Source: a virus
IMG/VR virus record: IMGVR_UViG_3300027996_000032
Span: 1-62,757 of that record
Length of the DNA stretch: 62,757 bases
Strand: one strand, 5' to 3'
Program-made: the position numbers and the translations under genes
In this document: one piece after another, positions 16,580-25,944 of the stretch
Numbering within the stretch: position 1 is the stretch's first letter
Layout of the letters: every line of letters begins with the position of its first letter
Notes under the pieces: model-generated
What the model saw: only the letters and a program-made list of their open reading frames with translations
Database searches by the model: none
Told to the model about the DNA's origin: nothing

Positions 16580-18085
16580 TCATACCGACGCGTAGTGGTC
16601 TGGGCTCTCGCTTGGAGCATCATCCGAGATCGCCGTCAGCACCTCGTCGATCATGCTCTCGTTGTACCCGCGAATCAGGCGGAGTGTGCACGTGTAGGGT
16701 TCACCGAACCGCCAGGCCCAGGTGATCTCTGGACAGTAGAACTGCAAGCCGATCTCGGTGCCGCGTGCTGGGATGATCCAGGGCAAGAGGAAGGGGTCGC
16801 CGGGACGGTAGCGGTCGCGCCCCGCCACCACCACCGAGCCCTCCTCGAACCATGGTTGCGCCCAGTGCCAGTTGAAGAGCCGGTTCCTGAACTCGTGCAC
16901 CTGGGTTCGGATCTGGCTGAAGTCGGCATCGCCATCGATCTCGGTCTGGAGGTCACCAGCAAGGAGCGAGAGCGATGCATGGTACTTCCGGACGCCGAAC
17001 CGCTTCGCGGCGTAGGTGTCGATCAGCGGGAACGACAGGCCCTTGCGCTCCCCCAGCTCCGAACCCACCAGGCTCGTCGAGCTCGTCACGAGATAGAACG
17101 ACATCGCGGTGTCATCACCACGACCGAGGTTCTCGGTCAGCACATCCTCGCGAAGCAGTTCGTGGTATTCGAGATCGTCGATCAACGTCCGGAGCTCCTC
17201 CCGAGAGGTGCCCGTCTCTTCGTCCACGGGAGCACGTTCCAGGACCTTGGAATCGAACGGCTTGGGGCGCACGATCAGGTGCATGTCCGGCACGCCGGAG
17301 TCGGACGGCAAGAAGTCGATCCAGGCTTCGTAGAAGTCCGGGTCGATCACGCTCATCAGAAAGCCCCAGATCGTGCCCTGGTACATCCCCAGCGAATCGC
17401 TGTACACGCGGCCGTCGTTCCACGTCGTCACAGACTTGGAGGTGTCGATGTACGAGGCCGGTCGGCCGTCCCCGCCAAGGACGGACTGGAGGAGCTCGAT
17501 TTGCATGCTCGGCGCGTACTGAAGCACCCAGTCGATCGCGTCCTGAACCCCCTGGGCCTTGAATGGCACCACGTCGTCATCCTTGGAGCTGACGGCGGCG
17601 ACATACCAGGTCACCAGCGGGTTGTTCTCGCCCAGCGCGGCCTCGATCGACAGCTTGAACTTGCTCCCGTCTGGGTCGTCCTCACCAGCCACGTAGGCGT
17701 GTGCCACGGCATCCTGGGCCAGGGTCTGGCCTACGTCCTTGCATTCCAGGCGCAGGCTGGTGAGCTGCTGGCCCCCGCTGTAGTTGGACACCCGCCTGAT
17801 CCGCTTGATCAGGCCCATCGTGATCCCGCCCTCCTCGTCGACCCCCAGCGTGATCACATCGTTGGGCTCAAGAGCACGGTACAGCTGTGCGACGGTGCGC
17901 AGGTCCGCCGGTGTCTGCGTGTCCACAGCGGTCCGCGGAAGGATCTCCACCCAGAAGTCGCCCCCGGGTCCGTCGACCGAGCGTGATGCACTGAAGGCCA
18001 CAATGTCGGTGGACACGTTCACGCGGTCCAAAGGGTCGCCCGTCGGGAACACGTAGCAGATCGGCCGCGGTGCCTGGATGGTCAC
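16580..18085 (-). CDS. Tail hub protein (gpD/gp27-like)
   Basis: 501 aa; GTG start at 18085 overlapping the tape-measure stop (GTGA). Beta-rich regions alternate with helices: VAFSASRSVDGPGGDFWVEI, then NYSGGQQLTSLRLECKDVG, a long middle, and at the end YRPGDPFLLPWIIPARGTE followed by TCTLRLIRGYNES. This matches the general plan of hub proteins that join tube to spike, and the gene lies between tape measure and spike. Assignment rests on position and overall plan, not on a strict motif. Confidence 0.6.
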   Translation of the reverse strand: MTIQAPRPICYVFPTGDPLDRVNVSTDIVAFSASRSVDGPGGDFWVEILPRTAVDTQTPADLRTVAQLYRALEPNDVITLGVDEEGGITMGLIKRIRRVSNYSGGQQLTSLRLECKDVGQTLAQDAVAHAYVAGEDDPDGSKFKLSIEAALGENNPLVTWYVAAVSSKDDDVVPFKAQGVQDAIDWVLQYAPSMQIELLQSVLGGDGRPASYIDTSKSVTTWNDGRVYSDSLGMYQGTIWGFLMSVIDPDFYEAWIDFLPSDSGVPDMHLIVRPKPFDSKVLERAPVDEETGTSREELRTLIDDLEYHELLREDVLTENLGRGDDTAMSFYLVTSSTSLVGSELGERKGLSFPLIDTYAAKRFGVRKYHASLSLLAGDLQTEIDGDADFSQIRTQVHEFRNRLFNWHWAQPWFEEGSVVVAGRDRYRPGDPFLLPWIIPARGTEIGLQFYCPEITWAWRFGEPYTCTLRLIRGYNESMIDEVLTAISDDAPSESPDHYASV

Positions 18086-20025
18086 GGGCCGCCCCCGAAG
18101 TCCACGCCCTCGACAGGCTCACCACGAGAGTCTGTCGTTACACCCGCCTCGCGCGTGTAGGTGGTGCTCGTCTTGTTCCCCATACCCAGTTGGTCTAGGC
18201 GTGCCTGCGTTCGCGCCTGAGCCCCACTGTCAAACGGGCTGCGATACAGGTCAGCGACAGCTCGCGCCCCCCTCTTCGTCGCCCCCGCCATTTCAGGCGA
18301 CTCGGACATCTGTTTCATCCACCCACTCGCGTCGCGCATGAACCCGCTGGCCTCGGTGAAGAAGGCGCCAATGTCGATGTCGGCCAGGTTGCTCGTGGCT
18401 CCAGCCAGGTTCATCAGCGTCCCCTGCAGGTCGACGATGACCTGTGATGTCACCCCGCCCACCGCAAGCTGCATCTGCTCGGTCTTGACCTTGTTGATCT
18501 CGCCACGCCCGATGTGCTTCCTACCCTCCGCTGCGAACTGGCCCACCTTGAACTCGCCTTCCAGGCCGTACGCCATCTGTTCCTCGGAAAGGAACCCCTC
18601 GGCAGCGGAGCCACGCAGCCCGATGGACTGCATGAAGCGTTGCCGGCGCTTGATGGCCGTTTCGTCCATGCTGACGCCGCCAAACTGGCCAGCGATCTCG
18701 TCAAGCTCCGCCATCCCTTCCGGGGTGTTGAATTTCTTGACCATCGCCGCCAAAGCGTGCGCGGGGATCCCGCTCTTCTCCAGGGCGGCGAACTGCATGT
18801 TCTCGCCCAACCCTTGCGCCTGAAACCCCTTGAACAGCATCTGTAGGTTTCGGGGATCGTTCACCCCGGCCTCGAGGCGCTCCCGGACATCCATATAGGA
18901 CATCTTGTTGCTCTTGGTGCCGTACCCCATCTGCTGCATCAGGTAGTACTCCATGGGCCCACCCTGGGTGAGCATGCCGTGCACCTGATCCGTGAACTTG
19001 TCGCCGCGGCGCCCCTTGCCCCGCTCGTCGTCGGCACCAAACACGGCGCGCCCGATCCCCATCACGTCGAGCGCCTGAAGAGGGTCCATCCGTCCCGTGG
19101 CGTCGAACATCTTGTCTGCCCGACCCGCAAGCACCCCCATGTGTTCGCCGAACCGCCCGCGCTCCATGCCCTGAGAGATGGCCTCACCGAAGACCTGCGC
19201 AAGCGTGTCAGTAGACAGCGCCCCACCACCACGAGTCAGCTGCTGGATACCGCCGAGCTGGCCAGCGGCCCCCGTGGGGTCGAGGCCGAACGTCTTCGCG
19301 AAGCCGGTGTATTCGCGCAGGTCGCGGCGAGCGACCTTGTTCACCTGGGCACCGAGGGCGCCCGCGATGCCGGCCGACTCGCTCGCGGTCTGCCCGAACT
19401 CGCCCAGAAAATAGTTCGCGTCATCGCCAGCGCCACGAAGCGTCCGCCGCAGCTTGGTCAGGATGGTGTCGACCTCCATGTACTTTTGTGCGGAGGTCAG
19501 GAAGAAGCCCTCGATGGAGCTCCCCAGGGCCATACCCACGGCTGTGGATGCCGTGTTGGAGGCGAAGCCGCGAGCTCGCCCAGCCATGCGGCCCATTGTG
19601 CCGCCACCCCCACCCCGAGAAGGGGCGGACTCCATGCGCTGGATGCGCAGCTGCGCCTCGCGCATGCTCAGCTGGTGCATGGCCTGTCGACGCGCCTCGG
19701 CCTGCTCCGCCACACGCAGGCGGCGCTCAGCGTTAGCGCCGCTCACCCCTCGACCAGGCGCCGACGGGATAGCCGCCGCCCCAGGCACCGGGCTCGGTGC
19801 AGGAGGCACGTGTGATGCACCTGGCCCCCCAGCTCCACCAGCCGGAGGGGGTGGCGCCGGTGTCGGTGGTGGGGCGCCCGTCTGCGCGCCCCCGCTGCTC
19901 CCGCCTTGGGCCGTCTGCACGTCACGCATGGCAGAAGCCACGTCGCGCAGGATCTGGATGTACTCGCGCCCAGCGGCCACATCCGCCTGCAGCCGCAGCT
20001 TTAGGGTGCTTTCCTGGTCGCTCAT
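18082..20025 (-). CDS. Tail tape measure protein
   Basis: 647 aa, overlapping the chaperone frame as ATGA. The N-terminus is helical, followed by a Pro/Gly/Ala-rich linker (about residues 40-95). The central region has a Gly/Ala-rich hydrophobic segment (TASTAVGMALGSSIEGFFL) and long helices with many Gln and Met residues. At about 1.5 angstrom per residue it would set a tail of roughly 100 nm. It lies directly downstream of the frameshifted chaperone pair, the standard position. Confidence 0.75.
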   Translation of the reverse strand: MSDQESTLKLRLQADVAAGREYIQILRDVASAMRDVQTAQGGSSGGAQTGAPPPTPAPPPPAGGAGGPGASHVPPAPSPVPGAAAIPSAPGRGVSGANAERRLRVAEQAEARRQAMHQLSMREAQLRIQRMESAPSRGGGGGTMGRMAGRARGFASNTASTAVGMALGSSIEGFFLTSAQKYMEVDTILTKLRRTLRGAGDDANYFLGEFGQTASESAGIAGALGAQVNKVARRDLREYTGFAKTFGLDPTGAAGQLGGIQQLTRGGGALSTDTLAQVFGEAISQGMERGRFGEHMGVLAGRADKMFDATGRMDPLQALDVMGIGRAVFGADDERGKGRRGDKFTDQVHGMLTQGGPMEYYLMQQMGYGTKSNKMSYMDVRERLEAGVNDPRNLQMLFKGFQAQGLGENMQFAALEKSGIPAHALAAMVKKFNTPEGMAELDEIAGQFGGVSMDETAIKRRQRFMQSIGLRGSAAEGFLSEEQMAYGLEGEFKVGQFAAEGRKHIGRGEINKVKTEQMQLAVGGVTSQVIVDLQGTLMNLAGATSNLADIDIGAFFTEASGFMRDASGWMKQMSESPEMAGATKRGARAVADLYRSPFDSGAQARTQARLDQLGMGNKTSTTYTREAGVTTDSRGEPVEGVDFGGGP

Positions 20026-20962
20026 GGGAAGCCCCGCATACTAAGGGAGATGGTTCTGGGTGGAATGTCCTCCCTCTTTCTACCCTGTGCGCGCTCCAGC
20101 GCCGCCTTCACAATCGGCTGCTCCAGCGCCGCCTGCTTCCTGGCCTGGTAGCTTTCCAGCGCGTCGGCATCATGGACCGAGACAGGATCGGGGTGTGCGG
20201 AGCCCCGGACCTGCGCCTGGTAGCTGGCCCGCTCTAGCAGGTCCGCGATGATCATCTCGTCGGTAGCGTCCAGATACCTGGGGTCCGTCGGCGCGAAGTT
20301 GTAGATCATGCGCCACATCGTTCGTGGTTCCATGGACGACCGCCAGGCGCTGATCACAGCGGGGTGTGCGTTGCTGGCTGGTGGCTCTACGCCCCCCGAG
20401 CGATTCAGGGCTCGGAGGGCTGCGTTTTTCCCGTGACCACCTCCACCATGGCCTCGAACATCGCGCCCTGAATGGCCCAGAACACCGGATCTGGGACAGA
20501 ACGCTCGGCCAGGTCCTCCCAACCCTTCGGGACATCGACCACCCGAAGGGGCCAGCGCGCAATGAAGTTGATCCCGCTGAGGAGCTCTTCGAGCGACCTG
20601 CACTGCGCCGCTTCGCTGCTCTCGTCTGCGATGGATGCTTTGCCGAGGGCTACTTCGTAGGCCGTGACCACCGCCTCGTCCGCGCCCTCGTGAGGGGGCT
20701 TGATCTCCCCCTCTTCCTCGTATTTGGTCCGGAGCTTCCGGCGCTGCTGCATGATCGCGGTCTCGATGTCGCACCACGCCGCGAGCCCACCCGCGAGGTC
20801 GTGACACCGCCGCGTGACGACGATCTCGTCGCGTCGGGTCAGCGAGGCCCGAAGCGTGAACCTCGCGGCCTCGGCCTCCTCCGTGGTCGTGTTGCCATCT
20901 GGAGCCAGCCACCGCTTCCGGTTCGGCGAAAGCCGAACCGTGAACGTCACGTCTTGGATCAT
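20022..20962 (-). CDS. Tail assembly chaperone, frameshifted long form (G-T type)
   Basis: This is the extended product made when ribosomes reading the short chaperone slip back one base at GGGAAAA (20432-20426). After the shared first 179 residues the -1 frame continues NAALRALNRSGGVEPP and ends SLSMRGFP at 20022, giving about 313 aa. The -1 frame has no stop between the slip site and 20022. The tail part also has an internal ATG at 20333, but without a good ribosome site. As in lambda gpG/gpGT, the long form is expected to bind the tape measure, whose gene starts at 20025. Confidence 0.7.
20405..20962 (-). CDS. Tail assembly chaperone, short form (G type)
   Basis: 185 aa; ATG at 20962 with GAGGAGGG upstream. 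It starts with a strand (MIQDVTFTVRLSPNRKRW) and continues as a mixed helical protein to SEP at the TGA (20405-20407). Its gene lies between tail tube and tape measure, the invariant location of tail chaperones. The slippery heptamer near its 3' end makes part of the protein into the long form. Confidence 0.7.
   Translation of the reverse strand: MIQDVTFTVRLSPNRKRWLAPDGNTTTEEAEAARFTLRASLTRRDEIVVTRRCHDLAGGLAAWCDIETAIMQQRRKLRTKYEEEGEIKPPHEGADEAVVTAYEVALGKASIADESSEAAQCRSLEELLSGINFIARWPLRVVDVPKGWEDLAERSVPDPVFWAIQGAMFEAMVEVVTGKTQPSEP
20426..20432 (-). promoter_or_regulatory. Programmed -1 ribosomal frameshift site GGGAAAA
   Basis: On the minus strand the zero-frame codons are ACG GGA AAA ACG, so the heptamer reads G GGA AAA, the same class as lambda's GGGAAAG. 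A -1 slip joins the 185-aa frame to the overlapping frame that ends at 20022. Confidence 0.7.
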
Positions 20963-20988
20963 CCTCGTCCCTCCTCGTTAGTTTCTTG

Positions 20989-21468
20989 CTACCCGCCAGC
21001 CTGCAGCGACCAGTTCTTGCCGTTGATGCCCTCAGTACCCATGAACGACATGTCCATGGTTCGGGCACCACGCGCGCCGTGCGCCTTGTTGAGGCGCTGC
21101 AGCACGCAGCCCGTGACAACATCCATGACCTCGCCAGCGTTCGGCCAGTTCGGCCCAATCTGGCACACCACGGTGTACGACTTCCCCAAGAAGTTCGTCA
21201 GGTCCGGCAGCTTGTCCCCCCATTCCGGTGTCCAGAAGGCGTTCAGGTTCACCGAGACGTTGCCGCGACCCTGCACGATGGAGGACACGATTTCGTTCCC
21301 CGCCTCTTCGATCGGCACGGCCTCGAGGTCGTACGAGACGTTGGCGCCCGTGACGGCCCCGCTCACCTCGTTGCCTGGATCGTTCTCGTCGATGAGCACC
21401 ACCTCAAGCTCTGCACCTGCGTGCTTGCTGGTGTAGCCGGGCGAAGCCTCTAGAGTCGCGTATGCCAT
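20989..21468 (-). CDS. Tail tube protein
   Basis: 159 aa; ATG at 21468 with GGAG six bases upstream. Compact beta-rich protein (ELEVVLIDENDPGNEVSG, ANVSYDLEAVPIEEAGN, RGNVSVNLNAFWTPEW) ending in a C-terminal strand region, matching phage tube proteins in size and character. It lies between sheath and chaperone genes as in other myoviruses. No sequence motif is decisive. Confidence 0.7.
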   Translation of the reverse strand: MAYATLEASPGYTSKHAGAELEVVLIDENDPGNEVSGAVTGANVSYDLEAVPIEEAGNEIVSSIVQGRGNVSVNLNAFWTPEWGDKLPDLTNFLGKSYTVVCQIGPNWPNAGEVMDVVTGCVLQRLNKAHGARGARTMDMSFMGTEGINGKNWSLQAGG

Positions 21469-21480
21469 AGGTAGCTCCGA

Positions 21481-23256
21481 TCAGGCGAGAATGGTGTTTT
21501 CGACAGTGATGTAGTCTGCCGTTGTCGGGAACCTGTAGCGCTGCGCCACATCGTACCCAGTAGCGCCCGCGTTGAGGACGGTGGAGTCGATCTTCCATGA
21601 CCCCTTCACGATGTACCCGCGCGGCTCCAGGCTCTTCTTCACCCTCGCCCTCAAGACCGCGGCCACCGATGTCGGCGTCACCTGTGAGGCGCCAATCTGC
21701 AGGGCATCGAGGTCGCCCTGGAAGGTGCGCTCCACGAAGTCAGCCAAGATACGTTGCATCGTGAACGGCGTGTCTCGTGTGACCGTGTTCCACGCCACCG
21801 AGTTCGCCTGGAGCGTGTTCAAGCCCTGCGAGATCTTGTAGCGGATTCCGTCCGCCGAGATCGAGAGACGGTAGGTGCAGACGCCAAACTTGTGCAGGGT
21901 CGTCAGGTCGCCGCTGTTGCGTTCGTCCCAGATGACCTCAAGATCCGAGTACAGGAACCCGTCGTTCGTGAGGTTGTGACCGACGCCACCGCCAACCGCG
22001 CGACCGAACACAGCGGGAGCGAAAGAGAGGTTCGCGCCCAGCTTGTCGTACCCGCCGGCACAAAGCACGAAGTTCTGGCAGTTCAGAGCCGCAGCCCTGA
22101 ACTCTGGTGCGGTGTCGTTGCCAGCACCGACCACCACGTCGCCCCACCCCGCCCCGGCGAAGAAGTAGACCGGGTTGCCCTCTCCGCGCTTCGCGATGCT
22201 CCAGTCGCGCAGCGTCCCGTGGACTGTGGAGCTTTCGTCCGTGCACAAGAACGCGTAGGGCAGCACTTGGTACTTGAGCCCGAACGCATCGTATGCGCTG
22301 GCATCCAGTAGCGTCACGATGGCCGTGTAGTCGGCCGCAATCGGTGCAGGGCTGATCCCCTTCACCACCGCGCCCCAGGCCGCGATCTCTATCAGCGGCG
22401 TCGAGGCCACCAGGGCATCCACCGTGGCGGGGTTCGTGAAGGTCGCCGCGGCGGTCGCCTTCAGGTGCGTGCTGGCGCTGCTGTTGAACCAGTCGATTTG
22501 CGACTGCGCATCAGCGAGCGCAACCGATGTCTCCTTGCGAGCATCGTCGTATTCGAGGGCGCAGCCGTAGAGTGCGGTGGTGAGCACGGAGCCGATTGTG
22601 GTGGTGAGGTCAATCCACGACCGCACCTGCCCCACGGCATCGAGGTCGGTACCATGGGCCGCCACCACCTTCGTGAAGACCGCCGTATTGTTGTCCGCGA
22701 ACGAGAGCGTCATGCCGTCCCGGACCCAACTCACATCACGGACATAGAGCCGCTTGTCCGTCGCCCCCGCGTTCGCTGTCAGCAGAGAATGGTACTTGAG
22801 CGGCGTCACCTCGATGGTGGTACCGCCCGTGACCTTGACCTTGATCAGGTTGCCCGGTGCTCCAAACAGCTTCGGGTACAGCTTGTATTCATTCACACCG
22901 CCGCCGCCGGAGGTGACAATCACCGAGCCCCGGGTGAGTGCGGACATGCTCACGCAATACGCATTGGGCAGCCCGTGACGCCATGAGTGCTTGGTCGCGG
23001 TGGCCATGTCCGAATCGGGCCCGTAGTAGTCCGCCGCTGCCGAGCTCGTGCCGCGGTACACGAAGGGGCTGATCGGGCTCTCGTTGGCCTCCAGGAGAGA
23101 ATCCACGTTGTAAGGCGTCCCCTTGACCGCGGAGGACAAGATCACGGGGATCAGGAAGTCAGGGAGGGGACCAGGCCCATCCCTGCTCACGCGGGTCGTC
23201 TGGTAGACGCCGGGGATGTAGTGGGTCTTTCCGTCAGAGTCTTGGACAAAGGGCAT
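21481..23256 (-). CDS. Tail sheath protein
   Basis: 591 aa; I chose the ATG at 23256 (MPFVQDSDGKTHYIPGVYQT) with GGAGG six bases upstream. The N-terminal YIPGVYQT motif is typical of sheath proteins, which start with a handle that runs to the next subunit. The C-terminal domain (TPFTMQRILADFVERTFQ, then ARVKKSLEPRGYIVKGSWK) also fits. The sheath contracts to drive the tube into the cell. It is the clearest sign that this is a myovirus. Confidence 0.8.
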   Translation of the reverse strand: MPFVQDSDGKTHYIPGVYQTTRVSRDGPGPLPDFLIPVILSSAVKGTPYNVDSLLEANESPISPFVYRGTSSAAADYYGPDSDMATATKHSWRHGLPNAYCVSMSALTRGSVIVTSGGGGVNEYKLYPKLFGAPGNLIKVKVTGGTTIEVTPLKYHSLLTANAGATDKRLYVRDVSWVRDGMTLSFADNNTAVFTKVVAAHGTDLDAVGQVRSWIDLTTTIGSVLTTALYGCALEYDDARKETSVALADAQSQIDWFNSSASTHLKATAAATFTNPATVDALVASTPLIEIAAWGAVVKGISPAPIAADYTAIVTLLDASAYDAFGLKYQVLPYAFLCTDESSTVHGTLRDWSIAKRGEGNPVYFFAGAGWGDVVVGAGNDTAPEFRAAALNCQNFVLCAGGYDKLGANLSFAPAVFGRAVGGGVGHNLTNDGFLYSDLEVIWDERNSGDLTTLHKFGVCTYRLSISADGIRYKISQGLNTLQANSVAWNTVTRDTPFTMQRILADFVERTFQGDLDALQIGASQVTPTSVAAVLRARVKKSLEPRGYIVKGSWKIDSTVLNAGATGYDVAQRYRFPTTADYITVENTILA

Positions 23257-23257
23257 G

Positions 23258-23527
23258 TTACGCCTCCAGCTCGGCGACGAGCGCCATGAACGCCTCGGGA
23301 TCACGAAGACGACGGCGGTCTGCAGCCGACCACCTCACCGCCACTTTGGCCAGGGCCGCCCACTTCGACGCCGGCAGCTTCTGCTCACCGATGAAGCCTT
23401 CCAAGCTCAGAAGCTCACGGCTCGCGGCTCGGTGCTCCGCATCATCAGGCAGCGCAGCGAAGTACTGCGACCTGGTGGTGTCAGATCCCGACGATCGGCG
23501 TTTCGAGCGTGTAGAAGTGGGGGACAT
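23258..23527 (-). CDS. Hypothetical small helical protein between sheath and tail-completion genes
   Basis: About 89 aa, with a convincing C-terminal half (EGFIGEQKLPASKWAALAKV, RRLRDPEAFMALVAELEA). The start is uncertain: ATG at 23527 and 23545 both lack a ribosome site and overlap the previous gene. A non-standard start near 23480 is possible. The stop TAA is one base before the sheath ATG. No family recognised. Confidence 0.45.
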   Translation of the reverse strand: MSPTSTRSKRRSSGSDTTRSQYFAALPDDAEHRAASRELLSLEGFIGEQKLPASKWAALAKVAVRWSAADRRRLRDPEAFMALVAELEA

Positions 23528-24176
23528 CACGTCGCGTGGTGGCATATCGAGTCCATCTTAGCGTGGCAGTCAGGATCGGCACATAGCCGGTGTCGGGGTA
23601 GAGCTGACGATCGGGCGTGACGCCACCGTCTGCAAGAGACATCTCCAGGATGCCCGCGGGGGCCAGCTGGCCCTTCGAGCCGAAGACTATCTGAGTGATC
23701 ATGGAATGAAGCAGGATGGACGAGACCGGGGCGCGAGTCCACGAGCCGATCTGAATCCGTGTTGTCCACTCGTTGCCCTGCACGGTGTGCTGGTGGACCC
23801 GACGCACGCCGCCCTCATAGACGAACTCACCCTGTTTGGTCTGCACGTCCCCCATCACGGCGGAACCGGCGTCTTCCACGCCCTGCGCGTTCATGATCGA
23901 GACGTACGGGAGCACCGCGGCATCCCACGGGTACCCGATATCGATCTTCACGTGCTCCGGTGTCGTGGGGTCGAACCACCGCCCGAACTGGTCCAGCGCA
24001 TCGGTGAGCCACTCGTCGTCTTCCCCGACGCCGTACAGCTCCATCACCCGCGTCGCGAGCTGCCGCTGCTGCTCCTCGTCCTGCTCGAGCTCCAGGAACC
24101 CACGCTTCAGCGCGGCCCGCACGGCGAACTCGGGGACGTGGAGGCCAGCGGCGCCTCTTGGTAGGTTCACGGTCAC
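23481..24176 (-). CDS. Hypothetical tail-completion protein, 231 aa
   Basis: GTG start at 24176 overlapping the preceding stop (GTGA). A helical N-terminal third rich in Glu and Gln (ELEQDEEQQRQLATRVMELY) precedes a beta-rich remainder (WTTRIQIGSWTRAPVSSILL; YPDTGYVPILTATLRWTRY). It is located between a gp10-like minor protein and the sheath, where head-tail completion and tail terminator proteins are found. Function inferred from position only. Confidence 0.55.
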   Translation of the reverse strand: MTVNLPRGAAGLHVPEFAVRAALKRGFLELEQDEEQQRQLATRVMELYGVGEDDEWLTDALDQFGRWFDPTTPEHVKIDIGYPWDAAVLPYVSIMNAQGVEDAGSAVMGDVQTKQGEFVYEGGVRRVHQHTVQGNEWTTRIQIGSWTRAPVSSILLHSMITQIVFGSKGQLAPAGILEMSLADGGVTPDRQLYPDTGYVPILTATLRWTRYATTRRDVPHFYTLETPIVGI

Positions 24177-25150
24177 GAGAGGGTTCCCATCACGGCCTCA
24201 ACCACCAGCGCCCGAAGGTCCTCGTCGCGAGGTAGTTCGCGCGCGACACGCCGTGCAATGCCGTATCCCGACTGCGCCGGGATGTTCCAGCCCACACTGT
24301 CAGGCGTGATGGTGCGGATCGTCATGTACTCCGTGTGTCGAGGCGCTCCCGTCTTCATGAGCCCCTCAAACTTCGAGGACTTCCACGCCGGGTTGAAGAG
24401 CTTCCCATCCGCGCCACGACCAACGAAGCGCGCGCTGCGCCGCTCCACGTGCGTCGCCTCGGAACCCATGCCAGCCACCACACCAGGGGCGACCTCACCA
24501 CGCCGCATGCGTGGCTTCCCCTTGCCGGACCAGTGGTAGCGATCCGCCGCGATGAACTTGCCCGCACCGTCGTGCTGGCGTCCCGCGTTTTCTCGTAGTC
24601 GTCGCGACTGGCGAGCAGCGCGGCGAGACACGGAACGGGGCATCATGCGTTTGTGGGTCGCGATGGTGGTACCGCCATCCTCCCGTTGCTTGCCGGTCTG
24701 GTAGACCGAGTGGCCGAACGGGATGTTCAGGTATGGCCGACCCTTCTTCGTGCGCTTGATGCTCCCGCCAGGTTTGCCCCAGTTGATGTGTGATGGCAGG
24801 TGGAACGCGACGTGCCCGTCCTCGACGATGGCGGCATGTTTGGCCGTGTTCGTGACCGCGACCACCACCTCGTAGAGGGCGCCGCTGTCGGCGTCGTCTG
24901 CTCGCTCGCTCACGATCTCCACGCGCCCCTCGGACTGGAGGCCGGAGACGTACCCGCCACCAGACTCAAACCCGAGCGCTACGGCCGTCTCGACCCAAGC
25001 CGTCTGGATGAAGAGACCTGCAGCCAGGGCCGCACGCCTGAGCGCACTCCCGATGTGGTCCAGCTCCAGGGATGGTAGCGAGCCCTCCAGGTCGACGTGG
25101 AGCTGCACGAAGACCGGCGACATCGGGGATGGGTTGCGGGGGATGCTCAT
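24173..25150 (-). CDS. Hypothetical minor structural protein (HK97 gp10-like position)
   Basis: 325 aa, ATG at 25150 overlapping the upstream stop. The N-terminal half has hydrophobic helices (ALRRAALAAGLFIQTAWVET) and beta segments; a central basic stretch (SRRAARQSRRLREN) suggests nucleic-acid or capsid contacts. The C-terminus (NIPAQSGYGIARRVARELP) resembles minor tail/neck proteins. By position it is a neck or tail-completion protein. Confidence 0.5.
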   Translation of the reverse strand: MSIPRNPSPMSPVFVQLHVDLEGSLPSLELDHIGSALRRAALAAGLFIQTAWVETAVALGFESGGGYVSGLQSEGRVEIVSERADDADSGALYEVVVAVTNTAKHAAIVEDGHVAFHLPSHINWGKPGGSIKRTKKGRPYLNIPFGHSVYQTGKQREDGGTTIATHKRMMPRSVSRRAARQSRRLRENAGRQHDGAGKFIAADRYHWSGKGKPRMRRGEVAPGVVAGMGSEATHVERRSARFVGRGADGKLFNPAWKSSKFEGLMKTGAPRHTEYMTIRTITPDSVGWNIPAQSGYGIARRVARELPRDEDLRALVVEAVMGTLS

Positions 25151-25944
25151 GTCCGCACGTCCGGGTCGCCCCAGCGGTCCAGTCGCTCCGCCGTGGTCTG
25201 GTACGGCATCGCTGTGCTGTGCTCGACGCGGACCACAGGCGCGGCATCACCGAGCATGTACGCGGCGGGCGCACGGTACCTCACCGCGTAGCCGCGACCG
25301 TGCTCGGGCCCGAACCCATCCTTCCAGTTGATCCGGCGGTCCTCCAGGTAGTAGGTGGACGGGTCAGCCACGAGAGACCGGCTGGTTCGACCTTGCGCCT
25401 CCTGGAAGACGACGGCCTCGATCTCCGTGATGTCGGAGTACAGGAGGTATTCCAGGCCGCTCGGCACGCCGCCCGCTGCGGGCTTGTCGACCACCCGGCG
25501 GTTCGCCGTGTACGGCTGCTCTCGCAGGTCGGATGGGTTGATCTCCTCCTTCTCGCGCCGGAACACCTGCAGCACCACGTGTATCTCCTTCTCGGGCAGG
25601 AGCATGTCACCACGCGTCGGGACGATCCCGGTGGGGAAGGTGCACTGTGCCGTACCAGCCCAGTGACGCCCCGCCATGGTCTCGGTCTGCTTTGCCCGCC
25701 GCGAGCTGACGAGCACCATGGTCGGCTCCCGCATCTGCTCGGGATAGAAGTACCCGATGCCCTTGCACGTCGTGCAGCCGACGCGAGCCTCAGCGCGCCC
25801 GTTGGGTCGGCACGGGCACAACATCGCCCTCCGGAGCTCGGCGCCGATCCCATGGGTCTCGATCTGCTCGTTCAGCTCCACCGGGTCGAAGTGCAGCGCC
25901 GGCCCAAGCTGTGAGAGCCGGCGGAGCTGGTCGAAACCGTTCAA
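25147..25944 (-). CDS. Hypothetical neck protein with zinc-binding cysteines
   Basis: 265 aa from a TTG start at 25944 (MNGFDQLRRLSQLGPAL) that overlaps the previous stop as TTGA, the junction also used at 1012. The longer frame to 26286 is antisense-like. Residues about 36-62 carry CPC...CTTCKG, a likely zinc knuckle. The C-terminal part is beta-rich (YYLEDRRINWKDGF, GYAVRYRAPAAYML). It follows the connector-like gene in the head-to-tail region. Function unknown. Confidence 0.55.
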   Translation of the reverse strand: MNGFDQLRRLSQLGPALHFDPVELNEQIETHGIGAELRRAMLCPCRPNGRAEARVGCTTCKGIGYFYPEQMREPTMVLVSSRRAKQTETMAGRHWAGTAQCTFPTGIVPTRGDMLLPEKEIHVVLQVFRREKEEINPSDLREQPYTANRRVVDKPAAGGVPSGLEYLLYSDITEIEAVVFQEAQGRTSRSLVADPSTYYLEDRRINWKDGFGPEHGRGYAVRYRAPAAYMLGDAAPVVRVEHSTAMPYQTTAERLDRWGDPDVRT

